From assembly GCF_010550695.1 (NCBI RefSeq), contig NZ_JAAGOB010000005.1:121547-185546 (forward strand): a stretch of 64,000 nucleotides of DNA, written 5' to 3'. The stretch's first letter is position 1, and every line of letters begins with the position of its first letter. This DNA is from Phytoactinopolyspora alkaliphila. GTDB lineage: Bacteria > Actinomycetota > Actinomycetes > Jiangellales > Jiangellaceae. The notes under the pieces were generated by a model. It did not search any database. It was given only the letters and a program-made list of their open reading frames with translations, and was not told the DNA's origin. Below are positions 41,461 to 49,842 of the stretch, piece after piece. The position numbers and the translations under genes were made by a program.

Positions 41461-42186
41461 ATGGATACCTCTCGGGTGCTGATCGTCGACGACGACCTCA
41501 CGGTCTCGTCGGTCGTCTCGGCCTACCTGCGGCGGGCCGGGATCGACTCCCGGACGGTCTCCGACGGAAGCACGGCCGAGCGGGCCTGGCAGGAGTGGAA
41601 ACCACATCTGGTCGTGCTCGACGTGATGCTGCCGGGGATCTCCGGTCTCGAGTTGCTGCGCCGGCGACGGGCCGACGCCGACCACACACTGGTGGTGGTG
41701 CTGAGCGCCCGTGGCGACGAGGACCACCGCATCGAGGGTTTTGAGGTCGGCGCGGACGACTACGTCGCCAAGCCGTTCAGTCCTCGCGAGCTTGTGCTGC
41801 GTATCTCGGGGCTGCTACGCCGCGACGACCGGATGCGCAGCCCTGCCGGGCTGCCGCCGGAACTGCGAGCCGGGCCGTTGTTCATCGACACGGCCGCACG
41901 GTCGGTCCGGCTGCGCGGCGAAGCCGTGCCGCTCACCACTCGTGAGTACGACCTCCTCGTCTTCCTCGCCGCTCATGCGGGGCAGACGTTCGGCAAGCGA
42001 GAACTCCTGCGCCGTGTCTGGGGATGGGACTACGGCGACAACTCCACTGTCTTCGTGCACATCCGGCGAGTGCGCGAGAAGATCGAGCTCGATCCGTCCG
42101 ATCCGCGGATGGTGCTGACCGTGCGGGGTGTCGGATACCGCTTCGCCACTCCGGACGAGATCGATGTTCCGGATGTGCCGGTGTGA
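41461..42186 (+). CDS. OmpR/PhoB-family response regulator
   Basis: The 241-residue protein has a receiver domain (RVLIVDDDLTVSSVVSAYLR, phosphoacceptor Asp in LVVLDVMLPGISGLELL, Lys in VAKPFSPRELVLRI) and a C-terminal winged HTH (LTTREYDLLVFLAAHAGQTF, then VHIRRVREKIELDP and GVGYRF). ATG 41461 is used; GTG 41458 just before it is possible. It overlaps the kinase gene by 4 bp. It lies 44 bp after the CcdA gene, so the pair may control the thiol system. Confidence 0.92.
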   Translation: MDTSRVLIVDDDLTVSSVVSAYLRRAGIDSRTVSDGSTAERAWQEWKPHLVVLDVMLPGISGLELLRRRRADADHTLVVVLSARGDEDHRIEGFEVGADDYVAKPFSPRELVLRISGLLRRDDRMRSPAGLPPELRAGPLFIDTAARSVRLRGEAVPLTTREYDLLVFLAAHAGQTFGKRELLRRVWGWDYGDNSTVFVHIRRVREKIELDPSDPRMVLTVRGVGYRFATPDEIDVPDVPV

Positions 42187-43328
42187 ACGCCGACATGTGG
42201 TTCATGCTCTCCGCCACCGCGGTGAGCTGCGTCGGCGTGGGAGCTCTGGGCCTGCTGGCCTTGCGCGCGCTCCGTCGCCACTCGATCGTGCTGTCCCTGG
42301 TCGTCTGCGCGCTGATTCCCGTGATCGCCGTCATCGTGGCGGTTCAGGTCAACGTGCGGGCGATGTTCATCTCGGACCACGATGCCGACGTCATCGCGAT
42401 CGTCTCCACCACGGCCGGCGTGCTCGCCGTGCTGATAGGCGTGGTGATGGGCCGCCGGCTGGCGGCCGGCTCCCGCATGGTGGGCCGGGGCCTGAGCCGC
42501 CTGACCGAGGTCTACGAGAACGCGGACGGGGACGGCGGCCCGGCCCGTCGCCGGCGCTCCCCGGGCGGCCGGCCGGTCTCGGCGGAGATCGCTCAGCTCA
42601 CGACCCAGCTCGACGACGTCCGGCGTCGCCTCGAGGAGTCGAGAAACCGTGAACGTGCCCTTGAAACCGGGCGCCGGCAGCTGCTCGTGGCAATGAGCCA
42701 TGACCTGCGTACTCCGCTGGCCGGACTGCGGGCTCTTGCGGAAGGGCTCGAAGACGGCCTTCTGGACGACCCGGACGCCGCCTATGCGCAGATCCGTACC
42801 ACCGTCGAACGGATGACGGCGATGGTCGACGACCTGTTCGAGCTGTCCCGGCTCCAAGGCATGCCGTCGCAACGCGCCCGGGCACGCGTGAGCGTACGCG
42901 AGATCATCGAGGACGTGACGGCCGAGGCGCTCGCGGCGGCCCGGGCCCGTGGCGTGCGCCTGGATGTCGACGCGGGCGGCCGGCTGCCGATGCGGGGAGA
43001 CGGAGACGCATTGGCCAGAGCGCTGTCGAACCTGGTGGCCAATGCGGTGCGCTACACCCCCTCCGGAGGATCGGTGCGGGTCACCGGTACCGCGCGCAAC
43101 GGCGAGGTGAGCGTCGAAGTGGCCGACGATTGCGGAGGCATCCCCGAGGAGCACATGCCCCGGGTGTTCGACACGGGATGGCGTGGAGAGCCGCAACGCA
43201 GCCCTGGTGAGCACGCCGGGCTCGGCCTGGCCATCGTGCGTGGGGTCGCCGATTCGCACGGCGGCACGGTCTCGGTCCGCAACACCGGGCGCGGGTGTGC
43301 GTTCGAGCTGGTGCTGCCGGCGGGATGA
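42183..43328 (+). CDS. sensor histidine kinase
   Basis: The 381-residue kinase has three hydrophobic segments near the N-terminus (MLSATAVSCVGVGALGLLAL; SIVLSLVVCALIPVIAVIVA; VSTTAGVLAVLIGVVMG) with a very short external loop, so it may sense within the membrane. The H box is LLVAMSHDLRTPLAGLRALA, the N box is ALSNLVANAVRYTP, and the G boxes are VADDCGGIP and GEHAGLGLAIVRGV. It phosphorylates the preceding response regulator. GTG at 42183 overlaps that gene's stop; the longer frame upstream is a shadow of it. Confidence 0.92.
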   Translation: MNADMWFMLSATAVSCVGVGALGLLALRALRRHSIVLSLVVCALIPVIAVIVAVQVNVRAMFISDHDADVIAIVSTTAGVLAVLIGVVMGRRLAAGSRMVGRGLSRLTEVYENADGDGGPARRRRSPGGRPVSAEIAQLTTQLDDVRRRLEESRNRERALETGRRQLLVAMSHDLRTPLAGLRALAEGLEDGLLDDPDAAYAQIRTTVERMTAMVDDLFELSRLQGMPSQRARARVSVREIIEDVTAEALAAARARGVRLDVDAGGRLPMRGDGDALARALSNLVANAVRYTPSGGSVRVTGTARNGEVSVEVADDCGGIPEEHMPRVFDTGWRGEPQRSPGEHAGLGLAIVRGVADSHGGTVSVRNTGRGCAFELVLPAG

Positions 43329-43343
43329 TGACGACGGTGTCGC

Positions 43344-44159
43344 TCACCGGGGTTGCCCGGTCTCACGCAGGTACTCGAGCGCGGCCGCGACGGTGCGTTC
43401 GGCGGCCGGCCATACCGACCGGTCCACGTCGGCGTAGACGATCGCCACCACCTCGGCCGCGGTTCGTGCTCCGGCTACCAGCGCAGAGCGCACCTCGTCC
43501 AAGCGCGCGTACCGGTGCTCCAGGTATCCGGAGACCACGCCGGCCGCGGCGGTTCGGACCGGCCCATGGGCGGGCAGCAGGGTCCACTCGTCGGTGAGCC
43601 GGTCCCGAAGCCGCTCGAGCGTTCTCAAGTAGTCGGCGAGCCGGCCGTCCGGATGGGCCACGACCGTCGTTCCCCGGCCGAGCACGGTGTCCCCGCTGAG
43701 CAGGCCTCTCCATGGGGCGAGCCCGGTTACCGCAGGCGGCCCCGACACCTCGAAACACACCGAGTCCGCAGTGTGTCCTGGCGTGTGCAGGACCCGCAGC
43801 TCCAGCTCCGGCACATCGATGAGGGCGTCGTCGTCGGCGAGAGGCGGGGCGTCGATGCACAGCTCGGGCTCGCGAGCCCGCACGGGTGCGCCCGTCAGCT
43901 GATGGAACCGGGCCGCACCTTCGCAATGGTCGAGGTGATGATGTGTCAGGAGGGTCAGCAGCACCGGCCCGAGCTCCGCCACCGTGGAGAGATGCTCGTC
44001 GAGCAACGGACCCGGGTCGACGACGACATTCCCGCCGACGGTGGCGAGCACATAGGTGTTGGTCCCGTCGAGCGTCATCGGCCCCGGATTGGCGGCGCGT
44101 ACGGTCCGGCACCACGGTGGCAGCGCCGCCCCATGATCCTCGACGATCGACCGCGTCAT
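43344..44159 (-). CDS. metallo-beta-lactamase-fold hydrolase
   Basis: The 271-residue protein has the MBL metal motif HxHxDH as LLTHHHLDHCEGAARFHQ, and later HTPGHTADSVCFEV and LLPAHGPVR carry the other metal ligands. The N-terminus includes NPGPMTLDGTNTYVL, as in glyoxalase II-like/LACTB2-type members. It likely hydrolyses thioesters or RNA, but the substrate is unknown. A winged-helix-like C-terminal section follows (TVAAALEYLRETGQP), as in LACTB2. ATG 44159 overlaps the Nudix stop by 4 bp. Mycobacteria have the same MBL-RidA neighbourhood (Rv3677c-Rv3678c). Confidence 0.9.
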   Translation of the reverse strand: MTRSIVEDHGAALPPWCRTVRAANPGPMTLDGTNTYVLATVGGNVVVDPGPLLDEHLSTVAELGPVLLTLLTHHHLDHCEGAARFHQLTGAPVRAREPELCIDAPPLADDDALIDVPELELRVLHTPGHTADSVCFEVSGPPAVTGLAPWRGLLSGDTVLGRGTTVVAHPDGRLADYLRTLERLRDRLTDEWTLLPAHGPVRTAAAGVVSGYLEHRYARLDEVRSALVAGARTAAEVVAIVYADVDRSVWPAAERTVAAALEYLRETGQPR

Positions 44160-44902
44160 GGCCCGGTCCGTCGTCGACGACCATGGGAAGGGGTAGGGTC
44201 GTCGCCGGGGTATCGCGGGTCGTCGGGAGGCAGGGAGTAGACGTGTTCGCCGTCGTCGATCCAGCCCGGCGTGATCGTGTCGATGCGCCGCTCCGCCCCG
44301 AGGACGGCCCCGGCCGAGGAGTATGCGGACAGCTCCTCCAGAACGGTCCAGGTCGGTAGCAGCATCAGCCACTCGCCCCGTACAGCGCGATCAAGCGCCT
44401 CCCGCGGAGCGATCCACGCCACCGCCGACGCCTCACCAGAGATGTCCTGCGGCTCCTGGTCACGCGGTGCAGCGGCCACGAAGAACCAGGTGTCGTACCG
44501 GCGCGTCTCGAATCGCGGCGTGATCCAATGGGCCCAGGGGCGCAGCGCCGACGCGTGGAGCCGTACGCCGGTCTCCTCCGTCGTCTCCCGGAGAGCGGCG
44601 TTCACGAAACCGGTAGCCGCCTGTGGTGTGGTGCCCAGCCGTCGAGCCCAGTGGTGCTGATCGAGGTCGGCCGGAGCGACCGTGTCCGCGGGATCGACAC
44701 GTCCGCCCGGGAACGCCACCATCCCGCTGGCAAAGGCCATGCTCGTGTGCCTGCGCTGGGTGTACACCTCGAGGCCTTCGGCGCCGTCCCGCACCAGGAC
44801 GACGGTGGAAGCCGGCCGGGCCGGTACCGGGGCGGTGCCCGTGGCGAGGAACGCCCGGGCGCGCTTACTGGCGTCGTCCGGCAGCCGGCCGCGATCGGTC
44901 AA
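44156..44902 (-). CDS. Nudix hydrolase
   Basis: The 248-residue protein has a Nudix fold with GGRVDPADTVAP and the helix AALRETTEETGV (consensus REx2EExGU), separated by a longer-than-usual insertion. Such spaced boxes occur in the NUDT19/acyl-CoA-type group. The N-terminus (RPASTVVLVRDGAEGLEVYT) is family-typical. The substrate could be a CoA derivative. It overlaps MBL and RidA genes by 4 bp each, so the three are co-transcribed. Confidence 0.87.
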   Translation of the reverse strand: MTDRGRLPDDASKRARAFLATGTAPVPARPASTVVLVRDGAEGLEVYTQRRHTSMAFASGMVAFPGGRVDPADTVAPADLDQHHWARRLGTTPQAATGFVNAALRETTEETGVRLHASALRPWAHWITPRFETRRYDTWFFVAAAPRDQEPQDISGEASAVAWIAPREALDRAVRGEWLMLLPTWTVLEELSAYSSAGAVLGAERRIDTITPGWIDDGEHVYSLPPDDPRYPGDDPTPSHGRRRRTGP

Positions 44903-45372
44903 CGGACCTCGACCACCAACTCGATCTCCACCGGCGCGTCGAGTGGCAGCACAGCCACGCCGACCGCACTGCGAGCGTGCCGGCCGGCATCACCGAAGAC
45001 CTTCCCGAGCAGTTCGCTCGCTCCGTTGACGACCTGTGCCTGCGCGGTGAAGCCGGGAGCGGACGCTACGAAGCCCACCACCTTCACGACACGGGTCACG
45101 GTGGACAGCTCGCCGACCTCAGCGCGGATCGCCGCTAGGCCGTTGAGCAGGCATTGCTGTGCGCAGTCGTATGCCTCCTCCGGGCTGACTTCCGCGCCGA
45201 CCTTGCCGGTGCGGATCAGGTCTCCGTCGCGTAGGGGCAACTGTCCCGACGTGTAGACGTAGGATCCGGTGCGCAGCGCCGGGACGTAGGCCGCTATCGG
45301 CGCGGCCACCACGGGCAGTTCCATCCCCAGTTCGACCAGGCGCTTCTCGGGCGTGATCGCTTCATCGCTCAT
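44899..45372 (-). CDS. RidA-family (YjgF) protein
   Basis: The 157-residue protein contains the RidA signature motifs: YVYTSGQLPLRDGDLI, then GAEVSPEEAYDCAQQCLLNG and TVTRVVKVVGFVASAPGFTA. RidA enzymes hydrolyse reactive enamine/imine intermediates of amino acid metabolism. The extended N-terminus (EKRLVELGMELPVVAAPIAA) matches the longer RidA subfamily of actinobacteria. Its mycobacterial equivalent lies next to an MBL gene. Its GTG/ATG start at 45372 lies 13 bp after a small DUF4177 gene. Confidence 0.88.
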   Translation of the reverse strand: MSDEAITPEKRLVELGMELPVVAAPIAAYVPALRTGSYVYTSGQLPLRDGDLIRTGKVGAEVSPEEAYDCAQQCLLNGLAAIRAEVGELSTVTRVVKVVGFVASAPGFTAQAQVVNGASELLGKVFGDAGRHARSAVGVAVLPLDAPVEIELVVEVR

Positions 45373-45385
45373 GGTGCGCTCCTGT

Positions 45386-45544
45386 TCAGGCGGCCTTGGG
45401 ACGTTTGAAGTATGCGACCAGATTCTCCGGGTTGGCGCCCGGAACGATCTGGACGAGCTCCCAGCCGTCCTCGCCCCAGTTGTCGAGGATCTGCTTGGTC
45501 GCGTGGATAAGGACAGGTGCCGTTGCGTATTCCCACTTGGTCAT
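45386..45544 (-). CDS. DUF4177 small protein (52 aa)
   Basis: A short ORF from ATG 45544 encodes 52 residues: MTKWEYATAPVLIHATKQI, then LDNWGEDGWELVQIVPG, and ANPENLVAYFKRPKAA. The WGEDGWELVQIVPG stretch and the terminal AYFKR are the DUF4177 hallmarks. It is common in actinobacteria upstream of RidA/MBL genes, and it is easily missed because it is short. Function unknown; cytoplasmic. It is the first gene of this operon. Confidence 0.85.
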   Translation of the reverse strand: MTKWEYATAPVLIHATKQILDNWGEDGWELVQIVPGANPENLVAYFKRPKAA

Positions 45545-45650
45545 GGCGCCGAGCCTACTGGCGTGCCATAGGGTGCGTCTCGCGGCTGCCCTAGTCAGAT
45601 CTGGCGGCGTTGGTGCGACGACCGTCCGGCACCCCGGCGTCGTGGTCTGA

Positions 45651-46166
45651 TCAGGTGCCCCACGGCGCGCCGCGGCCGTCGTGTTCGTCGAAGATCAGCC
45701 AGGTCCTGGTACTGCGAACCCCTGGAATCTCGTGGATGCGCTCGAGGACGACGTGCCGCAGTTCCGCGTTGTCCGGAGTGCGTACCAGGGTAAGCACGTC
45801 GAAATCTCCGCCGACCAGCGCGTAGTGCTCGACGAACGGCAGCGTGGCCAGCGCGTCTGCCACCTCGCGCCAGGTGTTCTGCTCGATGGAGAGCAGGACG
45901 TAGGCGCTGGTACCCAGACCGGCTCGCTCGGCCTCGATCTCGGCGGTGAAGCCGGTGATGACGCCATCGGCGAGGAGGCGGTTGATCCGGGCGTAGGCGT
46001 TGGCTCTGGACACGTGAACGCGGTCGGCGAGCGTCCGGATCGAAAGCCGGCCGTCTTGGCGGAGTTCAGCCAGGATCGACCGGTCGATGTCGTCCAGGGC
46101 GCTCGGCGATCTGTGCCCGGTGCGCCAATTGTGACGCGTGTCATGTTGAGATGTTCGGTCGCCCAT
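45651..46166 (-). CDS. Lrp/AsnC-family transcriptional regulator
   Basis: The 171-residue protein has an AsnC-type HTH (DDIDRSILAELRQDGRLSIR, then VSRANAYARINRLLADGVI) and a C-terminal RAM domain (FVEHYALVGGDFDVLTLVRT). Such regulators sense amino acids as oligomers. ATG 46166 follows AGGAG; the in-frame start at 46226 would add 20 Arg-rich residues. No amino-acid operon lies beside it, so its target is unknown. The upstream intergenic region is shared with the DMT transporter. Confidence 0.9.
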   Translation of the reverse strand: MGDRTSQHDTRHNWRTGHRSPSALDDIDRSILAELRQDGRLSIRTLADRVHVSRANAYARINRLLADGVITGFTAEIEAERAGLGTSAYVLLSIEQNTWREVADALATLPFVEHYALVGGDFDVLTLVRTPDNAELRHVVLERIHEIPGVRSTRTWLIFDEHDGRGAPWGT

Positions 46167-46502
46167 GCCCGATCTCCTCAGCCGAATGTCGTCCATTCTG
46201 CGCGAATGGCGAGAAGCCCATCTCACCGAGCAGGCGAATTGAAGTCAAGGCCAGAGCAGTGTGTGATTTTCACCGCCTTCGCGGCCGGTTACGTCCCGGG
46301 ATCGCCTCCGCGCGCTTCCAGCATGGGTCCGAGCCTTGCCGCGCGCGCCGTCTGACCTGATAACGCGTGCTCTCGGGCCAGTGCAAAGGAGCTGGCGTGG
46401 CCACTCGTAAACCCACAGATTCACAAGTTTGTGAAAGTACTGTAACTTCTCCGGTATGGAGTCGGCGGCGACCGAGCAATGGCGTGGTGAAAGGATTGCC
46501 GC
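46167..46502. other. 336-bp intergenic region between Lrp and DMT transporter genes
   Basis: No coding gene is supported here. Near its right end lies a likely promoter with a perfect inverted repeat (46420-46435) that leads to the DMT gene, and AAAGGA just before the GTG start at 46503. The left part presumably holds the promoter of the Lrp gene; I see no clear operator or riboswitch there. Confidence 0.6.
46420..46448 (+). promoter_or_regulatory. DMT gene promoter with overlapping operator
   Basis: TTCACAAGTTTGTGAA (46420-46435) is a perfect inverted repeat, TTCACAA/TTGTGAA with a 2-bp centre. Its first six bases (TTCACA) can serve as a -35, followed after 17 bases by TAACTT (46443-46448), an actinobacterial -10. 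The site resembles TTCACAAAAATATGAA at the GbsR/MarR-linked ABC promoter (12 of 16 identical), with the same position relative to the -10. Confidence 0.6.
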
Positions 46503-47387
46503 GTGGATGCCTGGGGGGTAGCGGTCGTGCTCTCGTTCGGCGCGGCCCTGGTTCATGCCGTCGCGGCGGTTTTCCAGGAGCGCATGGTGAGCCGGTCGCG
46601 AGGGGCCATGCCGAGACGGCTTGGGACGCTTCGCGTGCTCTGGCTGCCCCAGTGGTGGTGGGCGGTCGTACTGACGGGTCTGGCCTCGTTGCTTCACGTC
46701 GCGGCACTGAAGTTCGGGCCGCTGACGGTTGTCCAGCCACTAGGCGCCCTGACTCTGGTCCTTGCCCTGTCCCTCTCAGCCGTGCTGGCCGGCCGGCGAG
46801 TCACTCGCACGGAATGGTGGGGCTTGGCGTTGACGGTGGCCGGGCTCGCTGCCCTTCTCCTCGTGACCTCGTCCGACGCGCCGAGCGTCACGCTCTCGCC
46901 GCGTCAGGTTTTGTGGGTCAGCCTGGCGACCTGCGTGATCATGGTCGGCTTGGTCGGATCGGCCACGCGCTCACGCAGGCTGGTGTCCCGCAGCCTGCTG
47001 CACGCCGCCGCGGCCGGGGTGGCTTTCGGTGCCGCGTCGGCCCTGGTGCAGACGGTGACGTTGCGCATGTCCGCCTCCGGATGGGGGGAGATGATCACAC
47101 CGGCCGCGGCCGTCGTCGTCGTTCTGGCATTCGGCGGATTGCTCCTGGCTCAGGCTGCGTATCGGGCCGGGATCGGTGCGCCGCTGGCAACGCTGACCAT
47201 CGTCAACCCGATCGTGGCCGCGGCGATCGGGCTCCGGCTGCTCGGCGAGCGCCTGGAAGGCGGGGTTGGCGGCGCGATCCTGGCCGTCATGGCGGCGGCG
47301 GTAGCTGCCACCGGCGTGACCCTCCTGGCCCGCGCCCGCCAGAAGACGAAGGCGCCCGCGCCCGAGCCGGCCCTCGTCGGCACGTAG
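46503..47387 (+). CDS. DMT-family (EamA-like) membrane transporter
   Basis: The 294-residue protein has about ten membrane spans arranged as a tandem of two five-helix EamA-like halves. The first half carries ASLLHVAALKFGPLTVVQPL, the second GAPLATLTIVNPIVAAAIGL with GERLEG, the typical DMT ends. The substrate is unknown; metabolite or drug export is usual. GTG 46503 follows AAAGGA with seven bases between. It is convergent with the CPA2 antiporter gene, 16 bp away. Confidence 0.87.
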   Translation: MDAWGVAVVLSFGAALVHAVAAVFQERMVSRSRGAMPRRLGTLRVLWLPQWWWAVVLTGLASLLHVAALKFGPLTVVQPLGALTLVLALSLSAVLAGRRVTRTEWWGLALTVAGLAALLLVTSSDAPSVTLSPRQVLWVSLATCVIMVGLVGSATRSRRLVSRSLLHAAAAGVAFGAASALVQTVTLRMSASGWGEMITPAAAVVVVLAFGGLLLAQAAYRAGIGAPLATLTIVNPIVAAAIGLRLLGERLEGGVGGAILAVMAAAVAATGVTLLARARQKTKAPAPEPALVGT

Positions 47388-47403
47388 TCCGTTGCCGGAG
47401 ATA

Positions 47404-48987
47404 TCAGCGTTGGGGGCCGTGCCGGACGATCTCGATGGCGCTGTCCGCGAGAGCCAGGCCGGCCTCCTCGTAGAGGTTGAAAACCGCATGAGCACCTTGC
47501 TCGCTGAGCCGGTCGATCTCCTCCGCACGGGTCACGATGGCCGCGATGATGCCAGGGAACTCCCGGTGGCGTAGCTGGTCCAGGGCGAACACGTTCCCGG
47601 CGTGATGTGGCATGGCAAGAAGCACCAGCTCGACCCGGCCGGAAAGCAGCAGCTTCTCCCAGAAGTCGGCGTCGGTGGCGTCGCCCTCGATGACGCTGTA
47701 ACCGCGTGATCGCAGATCGGAGATCTTGGCCGGATCGGTGTCGATGCCCAGCACGGCCATGCCGTGCTGATCGGTGAGCCGATCGTAGGCTCCCTGACCC
47801 ACCCGGCCCATCCCCAGGATCACCGTTCGGGCATCGCCCAGCACGATCGGCTGGTCGCTGGGGTGGAGATTGGCGGGATCGCGTTCCGGAAGCAGCCCGT
47901 CGGTGCGCCGGTGCAGGGACGCGCTACGTGCGTTGAGCAGTGCCGCCACGACGAAGCTCAATGCCACCGTCAACGAGAGCACCACCAGCCATTCGTCGTC
48001 CATCCACCCCAGCCCTGCCGCGAGCACGGCGACGATCAGGCCGAACTCGGAGTAGTTGCTCAAGCTGAGCGTGGCCAGCAACGACGTCCGGTAGCGGAGC
48101 CGGAAACCGGATAAGAGGAAGAGGAACACGATGCTCTTCAAGGGGACCAGCGCCACCAGGATCGCCGCCAGCGCCACCGATTCCCACGTAGGCAGGGCGG
48201 TCAGGCCGATGGAGACGAAGAACCCCACGAGGAACAGTTCCTTGATGTTGAACAGCGCTTTCGACAGCTCGTTCGCCGCGGGGTGGGAGGCGAGCAGCAT
48301 GCCGGCGATCAAGGCACCGAGGTCACCTTTGATGCCCACCTGTTCGAAGAGGGCGTATCCGAGGACGAGAGCGAGGACGACGCCGTAGAGAATCTGCATC
48401 TCCCCGCGGCCCAGCCGAGCCAGGATTCCGCGCAGCACCGGTGCGGCCGGGATCAACAGCACCAGCCCGAGGGCCCAGGCGCTGGGCAACTCGCCCGTCG
48501 ACGCGGTGAGGAACACCACCGCGAAGATGTCCTGCATGATGAGGATACCGATGGCTGTGCGGCCGTAGAGTGACCGGCTTTCGTTCCGCTCCTCCAGGAT
48601 CTTCACCGCGAAAACGGTGCTGGAGAAGGACAGCGCGAAGGCGAGCACGGCGAACGTCTGCAGATTCGCCGTCTGCAGGAGGGCGATCCCAAGGATTTTC
48701 AAGACCGCAAGGAGGGCGGCGAATGTGACGGCCGAGGTGATCATGTGTAGCGACGCTGTTCCCCACACCTCGCGTCGCAGCAGGGTCCGAATGTTCAGCT
48801 TGAGGCCGATGGTGAACAGCAAGAGCGTGACGCCGAGGTCGGCGACCACCTCCAGTGCGGGGATGGACTCATAGTCCATGGCCTTGAGCGTGAAGCCTGC
48901 GGCGAGGAAACCGACGAGCGGCGGCAGGCGAAGCGCCATGGCGACGAGGCCGCCGAGGAAGGGTGCTAGCAGGTATACAGGCTCCAC
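47404..48987 (-). CDS. CPA2-type cation:proton antiporter with RCK domain
   Basis: The 527-residue protein has about 12 membrane spans of the KefB/KefC type (PPLVGFLAAGFTLKAM, ALSFSSTVFAVKIL, and GDLGALIAGMLLASHP). A C-terminal NAD-binding RCK/TrkA-N domain (TVILGMGRVGQGAYDRL, then GDATDADFWEKL) follows. It exchanges K+ or Na+ for H+ under nucleotide or redox control. The gene is on its own, upstream of the MarR regulator on the same strand, separated by 79 bp. It is the third kind of antiporter in this window. Confidence 0.9.
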   Translation of the reverse strand: MEPVYLLAPFLGGLVAMALRLPPLVGFLAAGFTLKAMDYESIPALEVVADLGVTLLLFTIGLKLNIRTLLRREVWGTASLHMITSAVTFAALLAVLKILGIALLQTANLQTFAVLAFALSFSSTVFAVKILEERNESRSLYGRTAIGILIMQDIFAVVFLTASTGELPSAWALGLVLLIPAAPVLRGILARLGRGEMQILYGVVLALVLGYALFEQVGIKGDLGALIAGMLLASHPAANELSKALFNIKELFLVGFFVSIGLTALPTWESVALAAILVALVPLKSIVFLFLLSGFRLRYRTSLLATLSLSNYSEFGLIVAVLAAGLGWMDDEWLVVLSLTVALSFVVAALLNARSASLHRRTDGLLPERDPANLHPSDQPIVLGDARTVILGMGRVGQGAYDRLTDQHGMAVLGIDTDPAKISDLRSRGYSVIEGDATDADFWEKLLLSGRVELVLLAMPHHAGNVFALDQLRHREFPGIIAAIVTRAEEIDRLSEQGAHAVFNLYEEAGLALADSAIEIVRHGPQR

Positions 48988-49066
48988 CGACGGTTCATCG
49001 CTCCTCAGCCGCGGGATTCACGACCTGAGATTACCGACCGGCGGGGCGGGGAGACGGCGGCGGGGC

Positions 49067-49633
49067 TCAGTCTTGGCCCGGCTCGGTGGCCGCGTCGTCC
49101 TGCTGCTCTAGCCAGCGGCGCCGATGTTCTCTCCAGCGCTCGATCAACAGCAGCAGGTCCTCGTTCATGAAGCGATAGAACTCCAGTGTCTCCTCGACTC
49201 GCCGCCCGCCTCGCCGGTCACGACCCAGCTGTGCGACGCCCTCGGCCATGACCTCTTCGTAGCGGTCCAGTACCGGCCGCCGTTGCAGCATGATGGCCGA
49301 CCAGACGTCGTCGTCGTAGACTCGATAGTGATCTACCCGGCTGCCGGGATCACGCTCTTTGGCGAGCATGCCGGCCTGGACGAGCATCCGGACCGCCCCC
49401 GAGATGGCCGCGGGGCTCACCCGCAGTCCTTCGGCGAGCTCGCGGGCGCTGTAGCTCTCGGCGTCGTCGGCCAGCACATAGGCGAACACCCGCGCCGACA
49501 TCCGGGGGAGACCTGCCTCATTCAGCAGCAGCGCGAACCGTTCGACGAAGCGCAGCACGGCATCGTCGTGAGCCGACGTGCTCTTCGGTGTGGTGCCGTA
49601 CATGCGACGGGTTGGTGCGCCCTCATGAGACAT
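49067..49633 (-). CDS. GbsR/MarR-family transcriptional regulator
   Basis: The 188-residue protein has the GbsR-type MarR winged HTH: FVERFALLLNEAGLPRMSAR, then VFAYVLADDAESYSARELAE and VSPAAISGAVRMLVQAGMLA. The C-terminus is a charged coiled coil (FYRFMNEDLLLLIERWREHR) likely for dimerisation. The start is uncertain: ATG 49633 gives a family-like length, while the frame runs to 49771 with a His/Arg-rich extension. It is divergent from the ABC exporter it probably represses, through a TTCACAA...TGAA site at 49807. Confidence 0.85.
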   Translation of the reverse strand: MSHEGAPTRRMYGTTPKSTSAHDDAVLRFVERFALLLNEAGLPRMSARVFAYVLADDAESYSARELAEGLRVSPAAISGAVRMLVQAGMLAKERDPGSRVDHYRVYDDDVWSAIMLQRRPVLDRYEEVMAEGVAQLGRDRRGGRRVEETLEFYRFMNEDLLLLIERWREHRRRWLEQQDDAATEPGQD

Positions 49634-49806
49634 CTCGACGGTAACCCCCACGTGCTTGTGCTCGCGTTCATGAAACTGCCTGACAGGCGTGTGATCGGCG
49701 TGCGACGACTTGTCGTCGCTCCCGTGCCGGCGGCGACGATCTGAGCCGATCACGGCTTCGCTGACCTTCATTGTCTCAGGAGCCGAGAATACCGCGATTC
49801 AGCTCT

Positions 49807-49835
49807 TTCACAAAAATATGAATCTTGTGTATTGT
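49807..49835 (+). promoter_or_regulatory. leaderless promoter of the ABC exporter with candidate MarR operator
   Basis: TTCACA (49807-49812) lies 17 bp ahead of TATTGT (49830-49835), and the ATG of the ATPase gene begins seven bases after it, the classic actinobacterial leaderless spacing. The 16-mer TTCACAAAAATATGAA (49807-49822) overlaps the -35 and is an imperfect inverted repeat. It resembles the perfect repeat in front of the DMT gene at 46420. Confidence 0.7.
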
Positions 49836-49842
49836 GTCCGGC

